A DNA stretch of 64,000 nt from Fredinandcohnia onubensis (GTDB lineage Bacteria > Bacillota > Bacilli > Bacillales > Bacillaceae_L). Shown here in pieces: positions 9,425 through 17,312 of the stretch (position 1 is the stretch's first letter; each line of letters opens with the position of its first letter). The DNA lies in assembly GCF_002734215.1 (NCBI RefSeq), contig NZ_NSEB01000011.1:62001-126000 (forward strand), written 5' to 3'. Position numbers and translations under genes: made by a program. Under the pieces are notes generated by a model, which saw only the letters and a list, made by a program, of their open reading frames with translations, did not search any database and was not told the DNA's origin.

Positions 9425-11161
9425 TTAGAACAACTCCTTACATTTTGTGTGAACTTCATGAGGTAGGAATGGATTACCGTCATACTTTAAGAAGTTAGTA
9501 ATCTTGTCTGCATGTCCTACATTCATCTTCATAATGTTTGCGAGCTGACCAGTAGCATTATTTTCAACCACTAATACTTTCTTAGCTGATTGAATTAACG
9601 GTAACATTTCTTCAGTTGGGAAAGGATGGATTAAACGAACTTGAGCATGGTTCACTTTAATACCATCATTTTCAAGACGAGTCATTGCTTCTTCAATCGC
9701 ACCACGAGTTGAGTTAAAACCTACAACTAATAGGTCCGCCTCTTCATATTTAACGTTTTTATGAACAGGTGAATTGAAACGAATGTTTTTAGTCTTTTTA
9801 AGTCGTTTTTCCATTTGATCCTTACGGTTGCTTGCAGCCTCAGATGGCTTACCTTGTTCGTTATGTTCAACACCAGTTACATGGTGAATTCCATTCTTCA
9901 CACCAGGTACTACACGTGGAGAAATACCACTCTCTGTAACTTCATAGCGTTTGAAGTATTCTTTATTCTCTAATTCTGGTAATTCGTCGTCAAGAAGTAG
10001 ATTGCCACGTCTGATTTCAATTTTTGAATAATCAAGTGGTTCAACAGTTTGCTTTCCTAATGAAAGCTGTAAATCTGTTAGGAAAATAACCGGACATTGA
10101 TATTCTTCTGCTAGGTTAAATGCTTCGATAATGTCATAGAATGCTTCCTGAACAGTACTTGGAGCCATAACAATCTTAGGTATTTCACCATGTGTTCCAT
10201 AAATCATTGCCATTAAGTCTGATTGCTCTTGCTTTGTTGGAAGACCAGTACTTGGACCTCCACGTTGTGTATCAATAATAACAAGCGGAGTTTCAGTAAT
10301 ACCTGATAATCCGATTGATTCCATCATTAACGATAATCCTGGTCCAGCAGAAGCAGTAAACGCGCGAACACCCGCGTAGTTAGAACCAATTGCCATTGTG
10401 CATGCAGCAATTTCATCTTCTGTTTGGATAACTGTTCCACCAAATTCAGGTAACTTGCTAATTAAGTATTCCATGATTTCAGAGGCTGGTGTAATTGGAT
10501 ATGCAGGCATAAATCTTGCTCCACCCGCTAGAGCACCCAAAGCGATAGCATCATTTCCTATCATGAACATACGTTGCTTGCCGTCTGCTTTTTCTAATTT
10601 CATTATTACATCTTCACTAAGTAGATCATTTAGAAATTCTGCACCGGCTTTGATTGCTTCCATGTTCTTCTCAACAACTTGCTGGCCCTTACGTCCAAAG
10701 ATTTCATCAACCACATTTAGGTACACATTTAAATCAAGATCTAATAATGAGCTAGTAGCTCCAATTGCGACCATATTTTTCATTAGAGACGTGCCAAGTT
10801 CTGTTGCAATTTCAGTAAAAGGAACAGAATACAGATGAACATTAGTATTTTCAGGAATGGTTGGGCCGAATTTAGCATCTGCCAATACTACCCCACCATC
10901 ACGTAACTCATGAAAATTAAAATCAATTGTTTCTTGGTCAAAAGCTACTAAAATATCAAGATCATCAGATATTGCACGAACTTGAGTTGTACTTACACGT
11001 ATTTTGTTGTTTGTATGTCCACCTTTAATACGTGATGAAAAGTGACGATAACCGTATAAATAGTAACCTAAGCGATTCAGAGCGATGGAAAAGATTTCCC
11101 CGGTACTTTCGATTCCTTCCCCTTGTTGTCCGCCAACTTTCCACGAAAGTTGATTGATCAT
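9425..11161 (-). CDS. korA: 2-oxoacid:ferredoxin oxidoreductase, fused gamma-alpha subunit
   Basis: This 578-residue protein fuses a gamma domain (about residues 1-190, with FSSRIKGGHTNNKIRVS) to an alpha domain (from about 195: NDAIALGALAGGARFMPAYPITPASEIM), followed by the pyrimidine-binding and C-terminal domains. Together with KorB it makes the two-subunit form of 2-oxoacid:ferredoxin oxidoreductase. No ferredoxin-like 4Cys motif is visible in either subunit, so the electron acceptor is encoded elsewhere. S. aureus and the B. cereus group, as I recall them, carry a similar pair near miaB. A strong promoter with an overlapping cre site lies upstream. Confidence 0.9.
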   Translation of the reverse strand: MINQLSWKVGGQQGEGIESTGEIFSIALNRLGYYLYGYRHFSSRIKGGHTNNKIRVSTTQVRAISDDLDILVAFDQETIDFNFHELRDGGVVLADAKFGPTIPENTNVHLYSVPFTEIATELGTSLMKNMVAIGATSSLLDLDLNVYLNVVDEIFGRKGQQVVEKNMEAIKAGAEFLNDLLSEDVIMKLEKADGKQRMFMIGNDAIALGALAGGARFMPAYPITPASEIMEYLISKLPEFGGTVIQTEDEIAACTMAIGSNYAGVRAFTASAGPGLSLMMESIGLSGITETPLVIIDTQRGGPSTGLPTKQEQSDLMAMIYGTHGEIPKIVMAPSTVQEAFYDIIEAFNLAEEYQCPVIFLTDLQLSLGKQTVEPLDYSKIEIRRGNLLLDDELPELENKEYFKRYEVTESGISPRVVPGVKNGIHHVTGVEHNEQGKPSEAASNRKDQMEKRLKKTKNIRFNSPVHKNVKYEEADLLVVGFNSTRGAIEEAMTRLENDGIKVNHAQVRLIHPFPTEEMLPLIQSAKKVLVVENNATGQLANIMKMNVGHADKITNFLKYDGNPFLPHEVHTKCKELF

Positions 11162-11357
11162 GACTTACACCCCTTTGGAATACGTTATATATAAGATTTT
11201 TATTCATTTTTAAGCATAGCACTTTCCAACTGAGTTGTATTGAAGGTAATATGTAAATTCTATTGAATGAAAATGGACCATTTCTTACGACGAATTCGGA
11301 AAAAAATGCCAAATTCGAAGTGAAAAACTCTATCCAAATTTATACTGTTGGATATGT

Positions 11358-11372
11358 ACTAAACGCTTTCAA
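11358..11372 (-). promoter_or_regulatory. Candidate CcpA cre site over the korA transcription start
   Basis: Read on the minus strand, TTGAAAGCGTTTAGT fits the cre consensus WTGNAANCGNWNNCW at every fixed position but one (G for the near-terminal C). It begins at the last base of the -10 box, so bound CcpA would block initiation. This points to repression of korAB on preferred carbon sources. Confidence 0.6.
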
Positions 11373-11400
11373 TTCTAGACCTATCAACGAAAAAAAGCAA
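11372..11400 (-). promoter_or_regulatory. Sigma-A promoter of korAB
   Basis: TTGCTT (11395-11400), a 17-base spacer and TAGAAT (11372-11377) on the minus strand, about 200 bases upstream of korA. Confidence 0.6.
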
Positions 11401-11485
11401 CCCTTAGCAAGCAAATTATGGTGAAAAATGCATATTTTTTTATTTTTCAATTAATTTTATATTAAACCGATATAAAATGATTAAT

Positions 11486-12412
11486 TTATGCCGGTAAATT
11501 CGCCACAAAATTTTGATACAAAAATTTCTTCACTTGGATTTCAGAGTAATATTTCAGTAATTTATTTACAAGTCCTTCATACCCCGCAAAGTTTTCAAGT
11601 CCAATCGTTGTATCTGTTATTCCATCAAAATCAGACCCAAATCCAACATGATTTTCTCCGCCTAATGAACAAATATAATCAAGATGCTTGATTACATCGT
11701 CGATCGTTGCTGTTTCTCGATTGCTTAAAAATTGGGGGACAAACGTAATCCCAATCATACCGTTTTTTTTAATTAATGCTATAATTTGCTCATCTAGCAA
11801 ATTACGGCGGTGATTGCAAATTGCCATAGCATTTGAATGAGATGCAATCGGGTAATCTGCCACTTCCATGACATCCCAAAATCCTTTTAACGATAGATGT
11901 GATACATCTGTCCATATCGACGCCTTATTGTGTTCTTTGACAACTTCTATACCAAAACTTGATAACCCTGCTCCACGCGGTTCACCCACGCCATCTGCGA
12001 CAAAATTGGCATAATTCCATGTTAATCCAACAGAGGATACTCCTAGCCTCAATAATGTTTGTAACTTTACAATACTTTGATCAATTGCATCGCAGCCTTC
12101 CAACGTTAAAAAAGCACCTATTTCTTCCTCTTTTAAACCTAAAATATCTTCTTTTGTCCTTACCACCTTTAATAACGGAGAAGGCGCAACTACTTTATTA
12201 TAAAAAATTTCTACCATCTCTAATGCCACTTCAAATCGACTTTCTGGTTTTACTTCCTCTGGGATATAGATTGCGAAACTTTGCACTTTGCTGCCAGATG
12301 CTTTTAATTGATCATAGTTAATATGTAATTTTGATGAATTTGCAAAATTAATAGTAGGGTCCATCCACATTTTATATAATACATCAGAATGGGCATCGAA
12401 TATTTTCAACAC
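11486..12412 (-). CDS. Membrane-dipeptidase family (M19) dipeptidase
   Basis: A 308-residue zinc dipeptidase of the renal-dipeptidase family M19, which cleaves dipeptides, often including D-residues. Metal-site motifs are visible: FDAHSDVLYKM (HxD), LEGCDAID with the bridging Glu, TDVSHLS, ASHSNA, and GFGSDFDGI. There is no signal peptide, so it is probably cytosolic. The start is GTG 12410-12412, 7 bases after AAAGGAG. It lies between spoVS and korAB in the same direction. A role in recycling wall or spore peptides is possible but only inferred. Confidence 0.9.
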   Translation of the reverse strand: MLKIFDAHSDVLYKMWMDPTINFANSSKLHINYDQLKASGSKVQSFAIYIPEEVKPESRFEVALEMVEIFYNKVVAPSPLLKVVRTKEDILGLKEEEIGAFLTLEGCDAIDQSIVKLQTLLRLGVSSVGLTWNYANFVADGVGEPRGAGLSSFGIEVVKEHNKASIWTDVSHLSLKGFWDVMEVADYPIASHSNAMAICNHRRNLLDEQIIALIKKNGMIGITFVPQFLSNRETATIDDVIKHLDYICSLGGENHVGFGSDFDGITDTTIGLENFAGYEGLVNKLLKYYSEIQVKKFLYQNFVANLPA

Positions 12413-12440
12413 AAATCAGCTCCTTTGCCTTTATTTTACA

Positions 12441-12474
12441 CAAAAATACCTGTCTGTCACATTCGACAAACAGG
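12441..12474 (-). terminator. Probable terminator of spoVS
   Basis: A 10-bp stem with one mismatch (12449-12458 with 12465-12474), followed on the minus strand by TATTTTTG. It lies 45 bases after the spoVS stop. Confidence 0.6.
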
Positions 12475-12518
12475 CCACTTATCCACTACTTAACCACTTT
12501 ATATAAAAGTACATAGTA

Positions 12519-12779
12519 TTATCGTGGTTCAATGATTAATTTTATAGCAGTTCTTTCTTCACCATCAATTAGAATATCAGTAAACGCCGGAATACAAATT
12601 AGGTCCACTCCACTCGGTGCCACAAATCCTCTAGCTATCGCTACTGCTTTCACTGCCTGATTCAATGCACCAGCACCAATCGCTTGGATTTCTGCAGCTC
12701 CTCTCTCACGTAAAACACCCGCAAGTGCCCCTGCTACAGAGTTAGGATTAGATTTTGCTGAAACTTTTAATATTTCCAT
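12519..12779 (-). CDS. spoVS: Stage V sporulation protein S
   Basis: SpoVS is a small Alba-like protein needed for spore coat assembly and core dehydration; in B. subtilis it also affects septation. The 86 residues (MEILKVSAKSNPNSVAGALA..., GGAxEIQAIGAGALNQAVKA-type core, ending KLIIEPR) match the family along the full length. The ATG has a strong AAGGAGG site. A sigma-H-type promoter lies about 200 bases upstream, in agreement with its known early-sporulation expression. It has its own terminator. Confidence 0.98.
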   Translation of the reverse strand: MEILKVSAKSNPNSVAGALAGVLRERGAAEIQAIGAGALNQAVKAVAIARGFVAPSGVDLICIPAFTDILIDGEERTAIKLIIEPR

Positions 12780-12856
12780 TTCTACTTTCCTCCTTGTTCT
12801 TTACAATGTTCCCTGAGTGACCGGTAGAACCATACAAATGAATCACCACCGCTAAA

Positions 12857-12906
12857 GTTTGCGATCTAGTTTTCATACTCTCTTAAATTTTTAAATCATC
12901 GCAAAC
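12857..12906 (-). repeat. 9-bp inverted repeat in the spoVS leader
   Basis: GTTTGCGAT (12857-12865) and ATCGCAAAC (12898-12906) are perfectly complementary and separated by 32 AT-rich bases. The RNA could form a long-looped hairpin between the promoter and the spoVS ribosome binding site. Confidence 0.5.
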
Positions 12907-12984
12907 CATTCCAGAGGCTATCTTTATTCAACCAGGGATTACCCGAGTCTGAATTGAATAACGAATAATGATCCCATAACTACT

Positions 12985-13014
12985 ATATTCACTAGAAACT
13001 ACCAGTATTCCTGC
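12985..13014 (-). promoter_or_regulatory. Sigma-H promoter of spoVS
   Basis: On the minus strand GCAGGAATA (13006-13014), a 12-base spacer and AGTGAATAT (12985-12993) match the sigma-H consensus RNAGGAWWW-N11/12-RNNGAATWW at every fixed base. B. subtilis spoVS is a known sigma-H gene. Confidence 0.8.
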
Positions 13015-13061
13015 TTGTTTCTAATCTTTTTCTAAAAATTCAAAAACTTAGTGAAATCAAG

Positions 13062-13092
13062 AAAAAACCAAGGTATCTCAGTGATACCTTGG
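13062..13092 (-). terminator. Rho-independent terminator of ymdB
   Basis: A perfect 10-bp stem (13068-13077 with 13083-13092, 5-base loop) followed by TTTTTT on the minus strand. Confidence 0.92.
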
Positions 13093-13102
13093 TCAGAAAT
13101 AA

Positions 13103-13897
13103 TTAATCAAAAAATGGATGATCATCATTAATAAGTATTCGTTGAATGCCCTTTGCAGTCCCACTTTTAGGGTCTACTTCAATAAGTACTCCGTTTAATT
13201 GAGTTCTTCCTTCAACGACCTCAAAACGAACAGGTAATGCCGTCTTAAATTTATGAATCACAGCTTCTTTATCCATCCCTAGTATTCCATCATACGGGCC
13301 TGTCATTCCAACGTCAGTGATAAATGCAGTACCTTTTGGCAATACACGGTTATCAGCGGTTTGTACATGTGTGTGCGTGCCAACAACTGCTGTTACCCGT
13401 CCATCAAGGTACCAGCCCATAGCGATTTTTTCACTTGTCGCTTCCGCATGAAAGTCTACAAAAATAATGGAGGTTCTCTTATGTGCTTCCTCAATCAACT
13501 CATCGCACTTTTTAAAAGGATCATCAATAGCAGGAAGAAATGTGCGCCCTTGCAAATTAATAATCGCAACTTCATGTCCATTGACCTTGCTATACATGAT
13601 CCCCTGACCAGGCGTTCCTTCAGGGAAGTTAGCAGGTCGTATCATGTTTTTAGCTGTATCAATAAACTCAAAGATATCTTTGTTGTCCCATGTATGATTA
13701 CCTAATGTAATGGCTTGTGCACCATTCTCTAAAAATTGATTATATATTTTCTTCGTTATTCCCCTACCAGACGCTGCATTTTCTCCATTAATAATGGTTA
13801 GTGCTGGATGGAATTTCGCCTTAAGTTTCGGAAGATATTCGCGAATCATATCTCTTCCTGGTGAGCCAACGACATCACCAATAAATAAAATCTTCAT
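13103..13897 (-). CDS. ymdB: YmdB phosphodiesterase (metallophosphoesterase)
   Basis: YmdB is a calcineurin-like phosphodiesterase that hydrolyses 2',3'-cyclic nucleotides and influences the switch between motility, biofilm and nanotube formation in B. subtilis. Metal-binding motifs are clear: IGDVVGSPG near the start, INGENAASGRG, TLGNHTWD, DFHAEATSE and GTHTHVQTAD. I begin it at ATG 13895-13897 (MKILFIGD) after an AAAGGGG site, giving the family's 264 residues; a 17-residue upstream extension has no support. It lies directly downstream of rny, as in B. subtilis, with a terminator between them. Confidence 0.95.
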   Translation of the reverse strand: MKILFIGDVVGSPGRDMIREYLPKLKAKFHPALTIINGENAASGRGITKKIYNQFLENGAQAITLGNHTWDNKDIFEFIDTAKNMIRPANFPEGTPGQGIMYSKVNGHEVAIINLQGRTFLPAIDDPFKKCDELIEEAHKRTSIIFVDFHAEATSEKIAMGWYLDGRVTAVVGTHTHVQTADNRVLPKGTAFITDVGMTGPYDGILGMDKEAVIHKFKTALPVRFEVVEGRTQLNGVLIEVDPKSGTAKGIQRILINDDHPFFD

Positions 13898-14000
13898 GTA
13901 AAAGCCCCTTTCACTATAAAGTGAAGCACAAAAATAAAAAAATCTCAACGTCCCAGTCGATATTTATGAAAAAATTAAACAAGTATATGTTAAGTAAAAC

Positions 14001-14030
14001 AAAAAAAGTGGTCAAAAATCGACCACTTTT
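14001..14030 (-). terminator. Rho-independent terminator of rny
   Basis: A perfect 10-bp stem (14004-14013 with 14021-14030) overlaps the last codon of rny; the minus-strand tail is TTT plus more T-rich sequence. ymdB starts about 105 bases beyond it. Confidence 0.85.
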
Positions 14031-15591
14031 ATTTTGCGTATTCAACTGCTCTTGTTTCACGAATTACAGTAACCTTGATATGACCCGGATAATCCAACTC
14101 TTCTTCGATTCGTTTACGGATGTCACGAGCTAATCGATGTGCATTTAAGTCATCGATTGCATCAGGTTTTACGATAATTCTAACTTCACGTCCTGCTTGA
14201 ATTGCAAAGGATTTTTCAACGCCTTCATACGACTCTGAAATTTCCTCAAGCTTTTCTAAACGGCGGATATAGTTTTCAAGTGTCTCACTTCGTGCACCTG
14301 GTCTTGCTGCAGATAACGCATCGGCTGCTGCAACCAATACAGCTATAATTGATGTTGGTTCTGTATCACCATGGTGAGAAGCAATACTATTAATTACAAC
14401 TGGATGCTCTTTATATTTCGTGGCGAGTTCTACACCGATTTCAACGTGACTACCTTCCACTTCATGGTCAATCGCTTTACCAATATCATGTAGTAGTCCA
14501 GCACGTCGAGCCAATGTTTCATCTTCACCTAACTCAGCAGCCATTAAACCTGCTAAGAACGATACTTCCATTGAGTGTTTTAAGACATTTTGGCCATAGC
14601 TTGTACGATACTTCAAGCGACCTAAAATCTTAATTAAATCCGGATGGAGTCCATGAACACCAACCTCAAAGGTTGTTTGTTCACCCACTTCACGAATATA
14701 TTCATCTACCTCACGTCTTGATTTGTCTACCATTTCTTCAATACGTGCAGGGTGAATACGTCCGTCTTGAACAAGTTTTTCAAGTGCGATTCTCGCTGTT
14801 TCACGTCGAATTGGATCAAAGCCAGATAAAATAACTGCCTCTGGTGTATCATCGATGATAAGGTCAATACCTGTTAATGTTTCAAGTGTACGGATATTTC
14901 GCCCTTCTCTACCAATAATACGTCCCTTCATCTCATCATTAGGCAAGTTAACTACAGATACTGTAGTTTCTGCGACATGATCAGCGGCACATCTTTGAAT
15001 AGCAAGAGAAAGTACTTCTTTTGCTTTCTTATCAGATTCTTCCTTTGCACGATTTTCTGCTTCTTTTACCATCATAGCTATATCATGGGAAAGCTCGTTT
15101 TCAATACGTTCAAGGATGATTTGCTTTGCTTCTTCACGTGTTAAGCTAGAGATACGCTCGAGTTCGGCTTGTTGCTTGTTTACCATCTCTTCCACTTTGC
15201 TTTCCATCTCTTCAATATGCTGTTGTCTTTGAGCGAGAGAATCCTCTTTCTTTTCTAGCATGGATTCGCGTTTATCTAATGTTTCATCCTTACGATCAAG
15301 GTTCTCTTCTTTCTGCAATAAACGATTTTCTTGTTTTTGTAGTTCGTTTCTTCGATCACGGATTTCCTTTTCTGCCTCTGTACGAAGTTTGTGAATTTCA
15401 TCCTTTGCCTCTAACAGTGCTTCCTTCTTTAATGAATCTGCTTCTCTATTCGCATCTTCAATAATTTGTTCGGCAACACTTTTTGCACCAGCAATTTTAG
15501 TTTCGGCAATAGACTTACGAACATAAAAGCCAACAATCGCACCGACGATCAGGCCAACCAAAGCGGAGATGATTATAGAAATGGGATCCAT
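14029..15591 (-). CDS. rny: Ribonuclease Y
   Basis: RNase Y is the membrane-anchored endoribonuclease that starts bulk mRNA decay in Bacillus. The 520-residue protein has an N-terminal transmembrane helix ([21 protein letters not shown]), a long charged coiled coil (about 30-200), a KH domain with [15 protein letters not shown], and an HD domain with LLHDIGKA. The true ATG is 15589-15591, 8 bases after GAGGAGG; an in-frame GTG three codons earlier lies inside that site. It has its own perfect sigma-A promoter and a structured leader of about 210 bases. YmcA, encoded nearby, belongs to a complex that steers this enzyme. Confidence 0.97.
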   Translation of the reverse strand: MDPISIIISALVGLIVGAIVGFYVRKSIAETKIAGAKSVAEQIIEDANREADSLKKEALLEAKDEIHKLRTEAEKEIRDRRNELQKQENRLLQKEENLDRKDETLDKRESMLEKKEDSLAQRQQHIEEMESKVEEMVNKQQAELERISSLTREEAKQIILERIENELSHDIAMMVKEAENRAKEESDKKAKEVLSLAIQRCAADHVAETTVSVVNLPNDEMKGRIIGREGRNIRTLETLTGIDLIIDDTPEAVILSGFDPIRRETARIALEKLVQDGRIHPARIEEMVDKSRREVDEYIREVGEQTTFEVGVHGLHPDLIKILGRLKYRTSYGQNVLKHSMEVSFLAGLMAAELGEDETLARRAGLLHDIGKAIDHEVEGSHVEIGVELATKYKEHPVVINSIASHHGDTEPTSIIAVLVAAADALSAARPGARSETLENYIRRLEKLEEISESYEGVEKSFAIQAGREVRIIVKPDAIDDLNAHRLARDIRKRIEEELDYPGHIKVTVIRETRAVEYAK

Positions 15592-15717
15592 CTTCTTCAC
15601 CTCCTCTTGCTATAAACTTTTTCTTGCTAGATCAAAATGTCGGCATGTACATTTTACAATATACAGCACAAAGCCTTTTTAAGCTAATCAGATTCTTAGG
15701 TTACGACCGAAAGCAGC

Positions 15718-15765
15718 TCAGACTACTCCGGGTCTGAATAGCAAAAGCTCAAACCGAGTTTTGCT
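15718..15765 (-). other. Two adjacent hairpins in the rny leader
   Basis: Hairpin one pairs 15718-15723 with 15732-15737 (6 bp, 8-base GC-rich loop). Hairpin two pairs 15740-15750 with 15756-15765 (10 bp with one bulged base, 5-base loop). Both lie inside the predicted rny 5' leader, 130-175 bases upstream of the start codon. Neither has a T run, so they are not ordinary terminators. Confidence 0.5.
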
Positions 15766-15807
15766 TCTAACGTTTTAATTCTAACAAAATGTAAAATATA
15801 CATTTTA

Positions 15808-15836
15808 ATTGTAAATCTGTGAATTTTTATTGTCAA
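15808..15836 (-). promoter_or_regulatory. Strong sigma-A promoter of rny
   Basis: TTGACA (15831-15836), a 17-base spacer and TACAAT (15808-15813) on the minus strand; eleven of twelve consensus bases match. Confidence 0.82.
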
Positions 15837-15957
15837 GGCCTGTCAGAAATAGTATTACATGAAAATGGAAATTTTATTGAGTAACCATGTGATTTTAAAG
15901 GGTTTAAGAAGGAAATGCGGTTTTTCGATCGTGTTGAAAAAAGTAAGTTAATGGGGA

Positions 15958-15988
15958 AAATAAAGAAGAGACACATTAACTGTGCCTC
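15958..15988 (-). terminator. Terminator of recA
   Basis: An 8-bp stem with one G-U pair (15968-15975 with 15981-15988) just after the recA stop, followed on the minus strand by a T-rich tail (TTCTTTATTTT). Confidence 0.7.
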
Positions 15989-15999
15989 GACTTTGGTGA

Positions 16000-17040
16000 T
16001 TAGTCTTGTAAATCAAACTCTTCCTGTTCCTCATCAGCTGGTGCTACTTTAACACCGTCAAGTCCATAATGATTTCTAATTTGCTGAAGGATTTCATTTC
16101 GAACATCAGGGTTTTCTTTTAAGAATTGTTTTGCATTTTCGCGCCCCTGACCAACTCTTTCTTCATTATAAGAATACCAAGAGCCGCTCTTTTGGACGAT
16201 ATCAAGTTCCGATCCGATATCAATGATTTCGCCCTCGATTGAAATTCCTTCTCCGTACATAATGTCTACTTCAGCTGTTTTAAATGGTGGTGCTACTTTA
16301 TTCTTAACAACCTTCACTTTTGTTCTATTACCAACAAGTTCATTACCTTGTTTTAATTGTTCCGCACGACGAACCTCTAGTCTTACAGAAGAATAGAATT
16401 TAAGCGCACGTCCGCCTGGGGTTGTTTCTGGGTTTCCGAACATAACCCCAATTTTTTCACGGACCTGGTTAATGAAAATTGCAATTGTATTTGATTTATT
16501 AATTGCACCTGAAAGCTTACGTAATGCTTGTGACATTAAGCGGGCTTGTAGACCCATATGGGAATCTCCCATTTCACCTTCAATTTCTGCTTTTGGAACA
16601 AGTGCTGCAACAGAGTCAACTACTAAAATATCGACTGCACCACTACGTACTAATGCTTCAGCTATTTCTAATGCTTGTTCACCAGTATCAGGCTGCGATA
16701 ATAATAGTTCATCAATGTTTACACCTAATTTTTGTGCATATGCTGGATCAAGCGCATGTTCCGCATCAATAAACGCTGCTTGTCCACCAGTTTTTTGTAC
16801 TTCAGCAATCGCATGAAGTGCTACAGTTGTTTTACCAGAGCTTTCTGGTCCATATATTTCAATTATCCGTCCTCTTGGATATCCTCCAACACCTAATGCT
16901 ACGTCTACTGCTAGTGAACCACTTGATATAGTGGAAATTCTACGATCAGTTTGTTCTCCAAGCTTCATGATTGAGCCCTTACCAAACTGTTTCTCTATCT
17001 GCTTTAATGCCATTTCTAAGGCCGCTTGACGATCACTCAC
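16000..17040 (-). CDS. recA: Recombinase RecA
   Basis: RecA forms filaments on single-stranded DNA, drives strand exchange and triggers LexA self-cleavage in the SOS response. The protein has the Walker [10 protein letters not shown] (about residues 64-72), the DNA-binding loop regions ([42 protein letters not shown]), and an acidic C-terminus. I use the GTG at 17038-17040 ([13 protein letters not shown] follows), 8 bases after AAAGGAGG, giving 346 residues against the usual 345-350. A 26-residue upstream extension would cover the promoter -10 box and is rejected. No intein is present. Upstream lie an SOS box and a sigma-A promoter. Confidence 0.98.
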   Translation of the reverse strand: MSDRQAALEMALKQIEKQFGKGSIMKLGEQTDRRISTISSGSLAVDVALGVGGYPRGRIIEIYGPESSGKTTVALHAIAEVQKTGGQAAFIDAEHALDPAYAQKLGVNIDELLLSQPDTGEQALEIAEALVRSGAVDILVVDSVAALVPKAEIEGEMGDSHMGLQARLMSQALRKLSGAINKSNTIAIFINQVREKIGVMFGNPETTPGGRALKFYSSVRLEVRRAEQLKQGNELVGNRTKVKVVKNKVAPPFKTAEVDIMYGEGISIEGEIIDIGSELDIVQKSGSWYSYNEERVGQGRENAKQFLKENPDVRNEILQQIRNHYGLDGVKVAPADEEQEEFDLQD

Positions 17041-17073
17041 TATATTTCCTCCTTTATTCGTGAAACTATTATT

Positions 17074-17102
17074 ACTATACAATGTTTTGTTCGATTTGCC
17101 AA
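17074..17102 (-). promoter_or_regulatory. Sigma-A promoter of recA
   Basis: TTGGCA (17097-17102), a 17-base spacer and TATAGT (17074-17079) on the minus strand. The predicted start is about 27 bases before the GTG codon. The spacer contains a CGAAC LexA half-site. Confidence 0.78.
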
Positions 17103-17111
17103 GCAAAAAGT

Positions 17112-17125
17112 CGAACATTTATTCG
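17112..17125 (-). promoter_or_regulatory. LexA (DinR) SOS box of recA
   Basis: CGAATAAATGTTCG on the minus strand fits the Bacillus SOS consensus CGAACRNRYGTTYG with one mismatch (T for C at position 5). It sits just upstream of the -35 box. Confidence 0.8.
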
Positions 17126-17248
17126 CTTATTTTTATTAATAGTTTTTTCCCTTAAATCCAATTTTTGATAGTCCAAAATCATATTTTCAAAGAGATAGAG
17201 ACCAACAAAATTTGAATTTTAGCTCTTCAAAAATAGTAAATCGATGAT

Positions 17249-17286
17249 AAAAAATGACGTAAGCATATGCACACTTACGCCATTTT
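17249..17286 (-). terminator. Rho-independent terminator of the DsbA-family gene
   Basis: A 13-bp stem with one G-U pair (17251-17263 with 17274-17286, 10-base loop), followed by a T tail on the minus strand, 26 bases after the stop. Confidence 0.85.
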
Positions 17287-17312
17287 TATAAATGTTTACA
17301 AACGATTCCATT

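Larger units (their letters stand above)
11162..11485. other. korA leader and dipeptidase-korA gap (324 bp)
   Basis: The gap contains the korA promoter and cre site (below), and a leader of about 200 bases to the korA start. No clear terminator for the dipeptidase gene is visible, and I see no gene. Confidence 0.6.
12780..13102. other. spoVS leader region (323 bp)
   Basis: Contains, in transcription order, the ymdB terminator, a sigma-H promoter and about 200 bases of untranslated leader. The leader carries a 9-bp inverted repeat (12857-12865 with 12898-12906). I find no reading frame in it with a ribosome binding site. Confidence 0.6.
15592..15999. other. rny leader and recA-rny gap (408 bp)
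   Basis: Holds the recA terminator, the rny promoter and a leader with two hairpins (entries below). No open frame with a ribosome binding site is seen. Confidence 0.6.

Noticed and set aside
10398-10838. 146-codon open frame on the + strand
   Set aside because: Antisense shadow of korA; no recognisable domain or start signal.
11025-11312. 95-codon minus-strand frame over the korA leader
   Set aside because: It runs into korA out of frame, has no ribosome binding site, and contains the low-complexity leader; the korA frame is clearly coding.
16000-17118. Longer RecA starting at 17118, or an intein
   Set aside because: The 26 extra residues cover the promoter -10 and ribosome binding site, and the protein is collinear with standard RecA, without an insertion.
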